Shown piece after piece: positions 1 to 6,790 of a DNA stretch of 30,239 nt. A program made the position numbers and the translations under genes. The notes beneath the pieces were generated by a model, which saw nothing but the letters and a program-made list of their open reading frames with translations, searched no databases and was not told the origin of the DNA. Source of the stretch: Nitrospira sp. UBA5699 (GTDB lineage: Bacteria > Nitrospirota > Nitrospiria > Nitrospirales > Nitrospiraceae); the NCBI GenBank assembly GCA_002420105.1, contig DIHJ01000012.1, forward strand, positions 1-30,239, written 5' to 3'. Numbering within the stretch: position 1 is the stretch's first letter; each line of letters opens with the position of its first letter.

Positions 1-910
1 GATTATTGGATGACCGCTGACACGCAGGAGCTTCTGGAGCGAGCGGCGGCCGGCCAGCGTGAGATTGGCCCGATGGGAGAGCAGCGTGTAGCGCTGGCCC
101 GTGATGAAGGCCCGGTCCTTCGCGGCGACGCGTTTGTACTCGGCGCGGCGGACCTGATCCATCGCGTCGGCCAGATGACGCAGGATGTGGAACTTGTCGA
201 ACAGGATCTGGGCCTGCGGCGCATGGGGCTGCACCGAGTTGCGGAAGGCCTTCCACATGTCCATCACCGCCAAGCGGATGCGGGTGGTCTTCTGCGGCCC
301 CAGCTCGAGAAAGAACCGATCCAAGTCAGCCTCAGTCCGTCCCTGCCCCCCGACCCAGATGGGGCGTCCACGTTCCAGGTCGCTGACTACGATGCGATAC
401 GTGTGGCCCTTCTTGATCGACAGCTCATCCACGCCGATGACCTGCGGGGCCGGCTGCGGCGTCTTGGCCAGCCAGGCCTGCATGTACTGGGTGTCCAGGT
501 CCTTGACCGTGTGCTCATGCAGGGGCAGCACCTGGGCGACGGCCTTGTTCGACATGTCTCGGCACAAGGTGCCGACGTGGCGGGCGAACCGCTGCGTATA
601 GCGCGGATTCTGGGCCAGCCAGTCCAGCCGCTCCACTTTCCCCCCCCCTGACAGCACGAGCAGGCCACTCGCCGTTGCTCAAACGACAGAGAGAGGCGCC
701 AGCCCGCCGCATCGGTATCCCGCACCCGGCGCGTCTGGCGGTCGTAGAAGGTGCGGTGCCGCATCCCACACCCGGAGCACACCGCAGTGTTTTTCGCCGA
801 ACCAAGGTGACCAGCCGGGCGTGGGGATCGCCAAAGATCCCTTGCCGCCGACTGCGGGCGCGGAATCCCGGAAAGGAGAACAAGGCGGAGAGCGTCTGGG
901 GCTGTTTCAT
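1..910 (-). pseudogene. ISL3-family transposase, frameshifted and cut by the window edge
   Basis: The reverse strand from the ATG at 908-910 encodes a protein typical of ISL3 transposases. It has an N-terminal stretch with PGFRARSR and GIFGDP, a zinc-finger-like CSGCGMRHRTFYD segment, and farther on GVDELSIKKGHTYR, which carries the first catalytic Asp of the DDE domain. The reading frame changes twice. The first change is at the T5 run (790-794), where one extra base would restore RRKKN. The second is at the C9 run (640-648), where one more or two fewer bases would restore CQGVKVERLDW. The last frame is open to position 1, so the C-terminal part is outside the window. Both breaks sit in homopolymers, so they could be real decay or sequencing error. 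Terminal inverted repeats were not identified. Confidence 0.85.
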
Positions 911-1112
911 GGTTCCTCCCGGACCAATGCCGCCAGGAGTCTGCCACAGATCTCGAACAAGATTCGAGGTCTCGCCGCCCTGGACCACACACCGACTGGC
1001 TGCGGAGTTGGGGGGCTTCACGCTCGCTCATTTACCCACTCCAATCTGCGGAGAGCCGGAAAAGTAAAAGAGTGAGGTGTTGCAACAGTTGGCAAGCATG
1101 AGTATCTGTTAG

Positions 1113-1141
1113 TAGACACCATGTGCTGATTTGCCTATACT
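1113..1141 (+). promoter_or_regulatory. Putative sigma70-type promoter
   Basis: TAGACA at 1113-1118 and TATACT at 1136-1141 are separated by 17 bp. Each differs from consensus by one base. It lies about 40 bp upstream of the GTG of the first small His/Cys protein, and everything from there to 9109 is on the same strand, so it may drive the start of the TonB cluster. A 10-bp palindrome (TGTTGCAACA, 1078-1087) lies 25 bp upstream and could be an operator. Nothing beyond sequence match supports either. Confidence 0.5.
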
Positions 1142-1178
1142 TCGATCGCTGTTCGCGCCGTAGCGAGGAGTCTAAGTC

Positions 1179-1499
1179 GTGAGAGAGTCGTCCCAGCCGG
1201 GTGCTTCTCGGTCAATTCTTGCGGTCGGGCTCATTCTTTGTTTTCTGTTGCTCAGTAGTGTGATGCATCCGGTCACTCTGCTGGACGCGCACGATCACTC
1301 GCACCATCATCCAGCCTCCCATAGTACCTTCTCTTGTTTCTTGTCATGCGTCGCTGGCCAGGTCGTAACCGAGACTGGCTGGATTTTCGGTCCTCAGTTT
1401 GTCCCGGTTGCGATCGCCTCAGTTGTGACCCCGGTCGAACGGGATATTGCCCTTTCCGGGACCTCATTCTCGCGCGGTCCTCCCGTTCCCTCCATCTAG
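1179..1499 (+). CDS. Small His/Cys-rich membrane or exported protein (copy 1)
   Basis: This 106-residue protein starts at GTG 1179, with GAGGAG 8 bp upstream. It has a hydrophobic N-terminal segment (about residues 13-32), then a His cluster (HDHSHHH), then HSTFSCFLSC, a hydrophobic stretch, and a C-terminal RGPP. The same order (N-terminal membrane segment, His cluster, HS plus a Cys pair spaced Cx3C, hydrophobic stretch, RGPP at the end) recurs at 6339 and 9569, and more loosely at 12435. The layout and RGPP-type tail resemble DUF2946 proteins, which are often found in copper-related loci, but I cannot confirm membership. It is the first gene after the promoter at 1113 and precedes exbB. 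Metal sensing or binding in the periplasm is an inference from the His/Cys content. Confidence 0.7.
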   Translation: MRESSQPGASRSILAVGLILCFLLLSSVMHPVTLLDAHDHSHHHPASHSTFSCFLSCVAGQVVTETGWIFGPQFVPVAIASVVTPVERDIALSGTSFSRGPPVPSI

Positions 1500-1553
1500 T
1501 TCATCTCAGAGACAGTCAGGCCGAAGGTCGATGTGCTGTATCGGGCTAGGTGT

Positions 1554-1565
1554 ACCATGTGGTAT
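1554..1565. promoter_or_regulatory. Palindrome upstream of exbB, possible operator
   Basis: TACCA-TG-TGGTA is a perfect 5-bp inverted repeat with a 2-bp centre in the 144-bp gap between the small His/Cys gene and exbB. It is 79 bp before the exbB start. No clear promoter elements accompany it, so its role is uncertain. Confidence 0.25.
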
Positions 1566-1643
1566 GCCGCAGCCGTATTCCTGCATGACTGAGCGAATGA
1601 CCTTTTCTGGATAGGTATTAATCATTTGATTTGAGGAAGAAGC

Positions 1644-2069
1644 ATGGATGCGCTGAAGACTGTCGTGGATGTAGGGGTCATCGGCCTGCTGAGCGCGTTG
1701 AGCCTCTGGGCAGTCGCTATCGCCGTAGAACGCTGGTTGTTCTTCCGCCGCGTGGACATGTCGGCGTTCCCCAACCTCCAACTGTTTGAGATCGCCTTGA
1801 CGAGACGTCTGGTCGTGATCGGCACCGTCGCAGCCAATGCTCCCTATATCGGGCTCCTTGGAACTGTGCTGGGTATCATGTTGACCTTTCACACAATGGG
1901 CACCTCGGGGACCATGGCTGTGAACACGATCATGATCGGCCTGAGTCTGGCCCTCAAAGCGACTGCGGTTGGCCTGCTCGTGGCTATTCCGTGCGTGGTG
2001 CTCAACAATGCTCTGCGCCGTCGTGTCAGCGAACTCGTGACACTCTACAAGGTCCGTCATGGAACGTGA
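1644..2069 (+). CDS. exbB: ExbB-type proton-channel subunit of a TonB system
   Basis: This 141-residue inner-membrane protein has the compact form of the MotA/TolQ/ExbB family. The N-terminal membrane segment (about 8-28) ends in the ERWLFFRR boundary typical of the family. The central APYIGLLGTVLGIMLTF is the conserved proton-channel helix, followed by GLSLALKATAVGLLVAIP and a last charged tail. The start has GAGGAAG just upstream. ExbB and ExbD form the motor that uses proton motive force to energise TonB. It overlaps exbD by 11 bp, so the two are very likely translationally coupled. The short length matches stand-alone ExbB of dedicated TonB systems rather than the longer E. coli type. Confidence 0.93.
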   Translation: MDALKTVVDVGVIGLLSALSLWAVAIAVERWLFFRRVDMSAFPNLQLFEIALTRRLVVIGTVAANAPYIGLLGTVLGIMLTFHTMGTSGTMAVNTIMIGLSLALKATAVGLLVAIPCVVLNNALRRRVSELVTLYKVRHGT

Positions 2070-2433
2070 GATCGCGCAGATCAACGTAATTCCTCTCGTC
2101 GACGTGATGCTGGTCTTGTTGGTGATCGTCTTGACGACCGCCACATTCATTACGACCGGCACAGTTCCGGTCGATCTGACCAAGGCCAAAGAAGCAGGAG
2201 ACCGGCAGGATGTTCCCTTGGTCATCACGCTGACCGGTGAAGGCAGGCTCTATCTTAACGATCGACCAGTGGCAGCGGAAGGATTAGAGCCTCTGCTGAG
2301 CTCGCAGCCGCGCGAGTCGCTCGTCGTGGTTCGCGCGGACCGTGTCACTGTGCTGGAGCGGTTTGTGCGGCTTGTGGACGAGGTCCGCTCACTGGGTTTC
2401 AATCAGGTCAGCCTGGAGGTGATTCGATTATGA
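2059..2433 (+). CDS. exbD: ExbD-type subunit of a TonB system
   Basis: This 124-residue protein has one N-terminal membrane helix (about 9-31) followed by a periplasmic domain of about 90 residues, the normal ExbD/TolR layout. The helix contains IPLVDVMLVLLVI with the conserved membrane Asp at residue 15, which carries protons in this family. The periplasmic part (VPLVITLTGEGRLYLNDRPV) is also typical. Its start lies inside exbB (11-bp overlap) and its stop overlaps the next start by 4 bp (ATGA), which indicates one transcript with coupled translation. Confidence 0.93.
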   Translation: MEREIAQINVIPLVDVMLVLLVIVLTTATFITTGTVPVDLTKAKEAGDRQDVPLVITLTGEGRLYLNDRPVAAEGLEPLLSSQPRESLVVVRADRVTVLERFVRLVDEVRSLGFNQVSLEVIRL

Positions 2434-2909
2434 GAGTGTTGTCGTGCAGGTTTCCATGGAGAGCTCAACGAAACCTGATGAACCTCGCGGTGATGGCTGT
2501 GGCGATCCTGCTGCTTGTATCGGGCACGGCTTGGGCGCAGGCCAAGGCAGATAAGGCGGATCGGTTGTTCTCGGCGGTGATCACTGATGTCCAAGGCGTC
2601 GAAACCGAAGTGAAGAACCTTATCTTTTACTGGGAAGAAAGGGTAAGCGAGACCGCTTTTGTGCCGCATGAACTCAAACATCTGCCCGTCAAGCGAGGGA
2701 CCGCCACGGTCAACGTCAAGTTCGACACGATCAAACAGATCGTAGCGCGACCGCAGGGAGAAAAGGATCTGCCGTTCGTCACAATATCGCTGACGAACGG
2801 CAAGAGCGCGGAGTTCGTGGCGGCGATGAACGGGAGTTTCCGCGGGGAGTCGGATTTCGGACAAGTCGATATACCCGTGAACGCGATCTCCAAGGTGATC
2901 TTCAAGTGA
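2430..2909 (+). CDS. Secreted protein of unknown function embedded between exbD and tonB
   Basis: This 159-residue protein has a long N-terminal signal peptide ending near GTAWAQA (about residue 37). The mature part is about 120 residues and predicted beta-rich, with alternating segments such as FVTISLTNGKSAEFV, but no catalytic motif or Cys. I do not recognise the family. The start overlaps exbD by ATGA and the stop overlaps the tonB GTG by GTGA, so it is locked into the exbB-exbD-X-tonB operon. That position suggests a periplasmic accessory of the TonB motor or of the receptor it serves, but this rests on context only. Confidence 0.85.
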   Translation: MRVLSCRFPWRAQRNLMNLAVMAVAILLLVSGTAWAQAKADKADRLFSAVITDVQGVETEVKNLIFYWEERVSETAFVPHELKHLPVKRGTATVNVKFDTIKQIVARPQGEKDLPFVTISLTNGKSAEFVAAMNGSFRGESDFGQVDIPVNAISKVIFK

Positions 2910-4099
2910 CTTCGGACCTTCGACTTGATGTTCAGGCGTGGGTCATCTCGGGGGTGTTGCATGGCCTCGTGTTGATCGCGGCGTTCGCTCTCGTCAGTCA
3001 AGTGCGACCGCTACGCTCGCAAGATACGTTTCGGTGGGAGGTGTCACTGGTCGAGGCTACGAAGGTGAAGCCGGACGCGCAGCGGATGGAGGCCTTGCCG
3101 ACATCGAGCCCGCCGACGTCACCGGTCAAACCACAGGTCCGGGACGCGGTCCCCCAGATGATCACACGGCAAGTGGACACTCAGGCGTCTGGAGAAGTGG
3201 TTCGGAGGGATGTTCCGCAAGTCGTGGAGGCTCCCAAGCCGGTCGAGCGGACAGAGGGGATTCAGACCCGACAGAACACGGTGGCGCAACAAGTTCGCGA
3301 CGTGCGGGCAGAAGACCGTCAGGCACACCGCATGGTGGAGCGGGTGCTTGAGCCGACCGTTCCGGCCGTGATGGTCGTGCAGGACACGAAGACCGCGGCA
3401 TCGGATTCGGAAATGATCGAGTCTGCAGTGGCGGTGGGTGTGCCCTTAACCGAGTTGCAGGAGATTGTCCATAGACCTCTTAGTGGATCGGTGACGACGG
3501 GTCAGGAGTCTGTTCAGCGGTCAGTAATCGGCAGCGCGCGCATTGAGACGAAAGGGGATGTGCAATCCATCGTCAGCACGGCTTCACGTGAGGCAGCCGA
3601 GTCGGACCAGCATGGCGGCAGAACTATCATGGCTCTAACTGTCGAGCCACGGATGGTGTCGACTGCCGTGGAGGGTCATGCACTTGATCCGCAACCTGGG
3701 GCGTCTGTGGCGTCCAACCCGCTCGAGCATGCGTCTCAGAGCGATATGACAGCCACCGAGGCTCCACAACAGGTGGCGAAAGCGATGCACCCACGGCCAA
3801 AGACGCGAGCAGACTACGGGTGGCTGGCGGAATCGCTCTGGCGGCGGGTGGCCGAGATCAAGCGATATCCCAGCTCAGCGCGTCTCAATGGGTGGGAGGG
3901 ACGGGTGGTATTGCGAGCGGTCATTCGCTCGGATGGTCACCTTGCAGCCATCAGTGTGCAGAAAAGTTCCGGGTACGATGTACTCGACAAAGCTGCGATC
4001 GAAGCGGTGCGGCTGGCCTGTCCGCTCTATATGAAACATGAGTTAGGTCGGCCGGAAGTGGCAGTGAGCTTGCCCATCGTCTATAGCCTCTCGCATTGA
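2906..4099 (+). CDS. tonB: TonB-like energy transducer
   Basis: This 397-residue protein starts at GTG 2906, overlapping the previous stop. It has a single N-terminal membrane anchor (about residues 13-31) and a long periplasmic linker of about 270 residues. The linker is rich in Val, Glu, Gln and Thr but only modestly in Pro. It ends in a TonB C-terminal domain (about 305-397) with YPSSARLNGWEGRVVLRAVI and SSGYDVLDKAAIEAVR. TonB transmits force from ExbB/ExbD to outer-membrane receptors. The linker is longer and less proline-rich than in E. coli TonB. Its partners are presumably the receptors at 6791 and 12799. Confidence 0.92.
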   Translation: MTSDLRLDVQAWVISGVLHGLVLIAAFALVSQVRPLRSQDTFRWEVSLVEATKVKPDAQRMEALPTSSPPTSPVKPQVRDAVPQMITRQVDTQASGEVVRRDVPQVVEAPKPVERTEGIQTRQNTVAQQVRDVRAEDRQAHRMVERVLEPTVPAVMVVQDTKTAASDSEMIESAVAVGVPLTELQEIVHRPLSGSVTTGQESVQRSVIGSARIETKGDVQSIVSTASREAAESDQHGGRTIMALTVEPRMVSTAVEGHALDPQPGASVASNPLEHASQSDMTATEAPQQVAKAMHPRPKTRADYGWLAESLWRRVAEIKRYPSSARLNGWEGRVVLRAVIRSDGHLAAISVQKSSGYDVLDKAAIEAVRLACPLYMKHELGRPEVAVSLPIVYSLSH

Positions 4100-4114
4100 G
4101 GCGCCGAGGCACCG

Positions 4115-4471
4115 ATGAGAAGGCCGCATAGGCGAGGGGGATATGGCATAGGACGGCATCTAGTCTTGCTCGTCCTCTTGATCCTGATCGCCACCCCTGC
4201 CCTGTCAGGGGACAAATCGGCTATCACGAGCGACGCGAAGCGACAGGCGCGCATTCAAGAACTACATCGTGAACAGGCGCGGATCGAACAGGAACTGCGC
4301 GAGCTGCGAGCGCAACCGGAGGGTGTGGCGCAATCCACCGCTCCCCGGAGCGAACTGACAGAGCAACCGAAGAGGAGTATGGAGGAATCGCTCGAGTCCC
4401 TGCCCGGAGTGAGTGCGCGCCAGGGGCCAAGCGGGCGTGACGTTCAGCTCTCCATTCGCGGAACCAAATGA
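4115..4471 (+). pseudogene. Truncated TonB-dependent receptor, N-terminal fragment
   Basis: This 118-residue ORF has a membrane/signal segment (about 14-31) and a short coiled coil rich in Glu, Gln and Arg (about 43-67). It then has a stretch matching the start of the plug domain of the receptor at 6791: PRSELTEQPKRSMEESLESL against PRSEYDSQPARHMKESLESL. It runs through LPGV and SIRGTK and then stops, where the receptor continues with TTFAIRD. The TonB-box region of the full receptor (about residues 95-107) has no counterpart here. No barrel follows: the next gene begins 11 bp later. Either this is a receptor remnant, or the coiled coil plus plug edge is kept as a short protein. It sits directly after tonB in the same operon. 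Confidence 0.65.
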
Positions 4472-4481
4472 GTGGGCGGCG

Positions 4482-5771
4482 ATGATGCAAGGTTGGGAGA
4501 ACAATGTTCGACGTTGCTGTGTTCCCGTGATGGTCGGTGTCATGCTCGCCGTCTCATCAGTCGGAGCGGTCTCGCCTGAAGGGGCAATCACCTTCGGCCC
4601 AAAGCTGGTCAGCACTCACAATGTGAGAAATCTCGTGGGTCCCTCCGTGCGGATTGATGACCGGGGTGTCATCTCATTGGCGTGGATCGAGGAAGACAAA
4701 GACACGCGCACCGTGTTCTACACGAGAACCGAGCAGGTGGGTGGCGGCTTGGAGTCGCCGGTCAAGGTGAATCGTCCGGAGGAGTCGCCTTATTCCCGGC
4801 AGGAGGCACCGGCGCTGGTTGTAGACGGCGATCATGTGTTCATCTCCTGGGCGCTGACGCATCCGAAGGTCAGCCCAGACACGCCTTTTGCCAACGAACT
4901 GCGCCTCAGCCGCTCATCGGATGGAGGACGCACGTTCGCGGCGTCCGTGCGGGTGAACGACGACGACCAGGTGATCCCGCACAGTTTCGATGCACTCCAC
5001 CGAAGTGCAAACGGGACGCTCTACCTCTCCTGGATCGATGCGCGCGAAGGCAAGAAAGAGCCGGCGACGTTCGTGACACAATCAACCGACGGCGGCAAAA
5101 CTGTTGAGCGTAACATGAAACTCGATGAGAATACCTGCATCTGCTGTCGCACGGCTCTCACAACCGGACCGGACGGGACTGTCTATGTCGCCTGGCGGAA
5201 AATATTTCCCGGCGATGTGCGGGAAACGGTCGTCGCGCGTTCGACCGATGGAGGCCGGTCATTTTCACCGCCGGTCATTGTCGGGCAGGATGGCTGGGTG
5301 TTTCCGGGCTGTCCGCATCGTCCGGCATCGCTAGGCGTTGACCGCCGAGGACGACTCTATGTCGTCTGGTATACCGAGGGGGCAGATGAGACGCCGGCCA
5401 TCTACCTGGCTTACTCGGATGACCGCGGCCAGACTTTTTCGTCCAAACAGAAGCTGAACGTTTCGAAGGGAACGTTTCCCGATCATCCGCAGATGGCCGT
5501 GGATCCGACTGGGCGGGTGATCGTCGTCTGGGAAGAGCAGTCGCCGGTTCGGCGCGAGGTGGTCGTGCGCCTCTCGATGGATCGCGGCCGGACCTTCACG
5601 GTGCCCCAGAAGCTCAATGAGAAGAAAGGGCAAAGTCCAGCCGTTGCCGTGAATGGGCAGGGACTCGCCGCGCTGGCCTGGATGGAACATGCAATGCCGG
5701 GGCATAAGCTGGTCGTGCAGACCTTGCAGCTCCCAACCGCAGCGGTCACGGCGAATCATGCGACCCAGTAA
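4482..5771 (+). CDS. Periplasmic Asp-box (BNR/sialidase-fold) protein with CxCC motif
   Basis: The likely start is the ATG at 4482 (429 residues), giving a signal peptide that ends near VSSVGA. The mature protein contains five Asp-box repeats (SSDGGRTF, STDGGKT, STDGGRSF, SDDRGQTF, SMDRGRTF), which mark a six-bladed beta-propeller of the sialidase/BNR type. Between the second and third boxes is NTCICCRTAL (Cys219, Cys221, Cys222), and later PGCPHRP (Cys277). Real sialidases have an Arg triad and do not need a Cys cluster, so a metal-binding or redox-active propeller is more likely than a glycosidase. It overlaps the TlpA-like thioredoxin gene by 14 bp, which could maintain those cysteines. 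Automated pipelines would probably call it exo-alpha-sialidase. Confidence 0.85.
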   Translation: MMQGWENNVRRCCVPVMVGVMLAVSSVGAVSPEGAITFGPKLVSTHNVRNLVGPSVRIDDRGVISLAWIEEDKDTRTVFYTRTEQVGGGLESPVKVNRPEESPYSRQEAPALVVDGDHVFISWALTHPKVSPDTPFANELRLSRSSDGGRTFAASVRVNDDDQVIPHSFDALHRSANGTLYLSWIDAREGKKEPATFVTQSTDGGKTVERNMKLDENTCICCRTALTTGPDGTVYVAWRKIFPGDVRETVVARSTDGGRSFSPPVIVGQDGWVFPGCPHRPASLGVDRRGRLYVVWYTEGADETPAIYLAYSDDRGQTFSSKQKLNVSKGTFPDHPQMAVDPTGRVIVVWEEQSPVRREVVVRLSMDRGRTFTVPQKLNEKKGQSPAVAVNGQGLAALAWMEHAMPGHKLVVQTLQLPTAAVTANHATQ

Positions 5772-6342
5772 GGTTGTTCGCTGCGAAAGGCAGGTTCTTG
5801 GCGCCATGGTGGCTCTCCTGGTGGGGGGTCTGCTCTGGAGCGAGGCCGTTCCGATCAATGCATGGGCTGCAGGCAGTGAAGCGTTTGCTGCATTGAAGAT
5901 GAGCCGGCTACCGGACGGCATGGCCATGGTGCCGTTTGAGTTGCACGCGCTCGATGGCTCGGTGGTTCGTTCCAGAGATCTCAGCGGCAAGATCGTCCTG
6001 ATGAACTTCTGGGCGACCTGGTGTGGCCCCTGTAAAGAAGAAATGCCCACGCTCGCTCGGCTACAAAGGCGCCTCGATCCAGACCGGTTCGCGCTCGTGA
6101 CCATCACGACTGATCTGCAACGTCAAGGGATCGCACAGTTCCTCGCGCGGCTAGGGATCACCCTTCCGGTCCTGTTCGACGAGGATCAGGAAGTCTCGCG
6201 AGGCTTCCTGGTGCGGGGCTTGCCGACCACGGTGTTGATCGGGCCTGATGGCATGCTGCTCGGACGGGCCGTGGGCCCTCGGGCGTGGGACAGTCAAGAG
6301 GCAGTGTCCCTGATACGAAAAGTCATGGAGGAGGGTCGGTGA
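5758..6342 (+). CDS. TlpA/ResA-like periplasmic thioredoxin
   Basis: The start is taken at ATG 5758, 14 bp inside the preceding gene, giving 194 residues. The N-terminus has a signal or anchor segment (about 14-38). It is followed by a thioredoxin-fold domain of the AhpC/TSA-redoxin type with FELHALDG, VLMNFWATWCGPCKEEMP (active-site Cys89 and Cys92) and the cis-Pro loop GLPTTVL. Proteins of this type reduce disulfides or deliver reductant to periplasmic metalloproteins such as copper-site or haem-site proteins. The gene is coupled upstream to the CxCC propeller and overlaps the next start by 4 bp, so its client is probably the CxCC protein or a metal-binding neighbour (inference). Confidence 0.9.
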   Translation: MRPSKVVRCERQVLGAMVALLVGGLLWSEAVPINAWAAGSEAFAALKMSRLPDGMAMVPFELHALDGSVVRSRDLSGKIVLMNFWATWCGPCKEEMPTLARLQRRLDPDRFALVTITTDLQRQGIAQFLARLGITLPVLFDEDQEVSRGFLVRGLPTTVLIGPDGMLLGRAVGPRAWDSQEAVSLIRKVMEEGR

Positions 6343-6653
6343 GAAAGTTGGCGGGGCCACTCGCCGCGCTGGTCGCGACGCTTTATTTTACCTTATCGGT
6401 GAGCGCGGCTGCCTGCCTCCTCACGCACACGACACCCTCACGCACCAGTCACCATCATCATGACAGGAGCGGAGTCGCTCATTCCGCCCTCTGCCTCTGG
6501 GTCTGTCAGGCCCAACCGACGGTTGATCTGCCGGCCACGGCGCTGCCGGCCACTTTTCTTCACGTGGTCGCCCTGCTGGTCTTAAGCGGTGGGGTCCTGT
6601 TTTCGACTCTGTTCAATCCGCCTCGCCAGTCTCGCGGGCCTCCTTACCGGTAA
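6339..6653 (+). CDS. Small His/Cys-rich membrane or exported protein (copy 2)
   Basis: The start is GTG 6339, overlapping the thioredoxin stop, with GAGGAGG upstream. The product has 104 residues: a hydrophobic segment ending SAAACLL, a His cluster (SHHHHDRSGVAH), then HSALCLWVCQA, a second hydrophobic segment (about 65-85) and a C-terminal SRGPPYR. The HSALC-x-W-x-CQA core is shared almost exactly with the protein at 9569. It resembles DUF2946-type proteins in layout. The gene closes the tonB-to-thioredoxin run and directly precedes the receptor at 6791. Metal binding through the His cluster and Cys pair is inferred. Confidence 0.75.
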   Translation: MRKLAGPLAALVATLYFTLSVSAAACLLTHTTPSRTSHHHHDRSGVAHSALCLWVCQAQPTVDLPATALPATFLHVVALLVLSGGVLFSTLFNPPRQSRGPPYR

Positions 6654-6790
6654 ACCCTCAGCCAACGCAACGTCGAGTGAATCAGGCGCCAGGCTGGCGT
6701 GACCTGTTTTCGTCTAGGTCCGCGCCGGCATGAATTGCCTGGTTACTCTTCCATTGATCATGGGGACGAGTCAGGAAGGAGTGCAAGGTT

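Noticed and set aside
2906..4099. Forward and reverse alternative ORFs within tonB
   Set aside because: The TonB frame has the membrane anchor and the C-terminal domain; the others overlap it without motifs.
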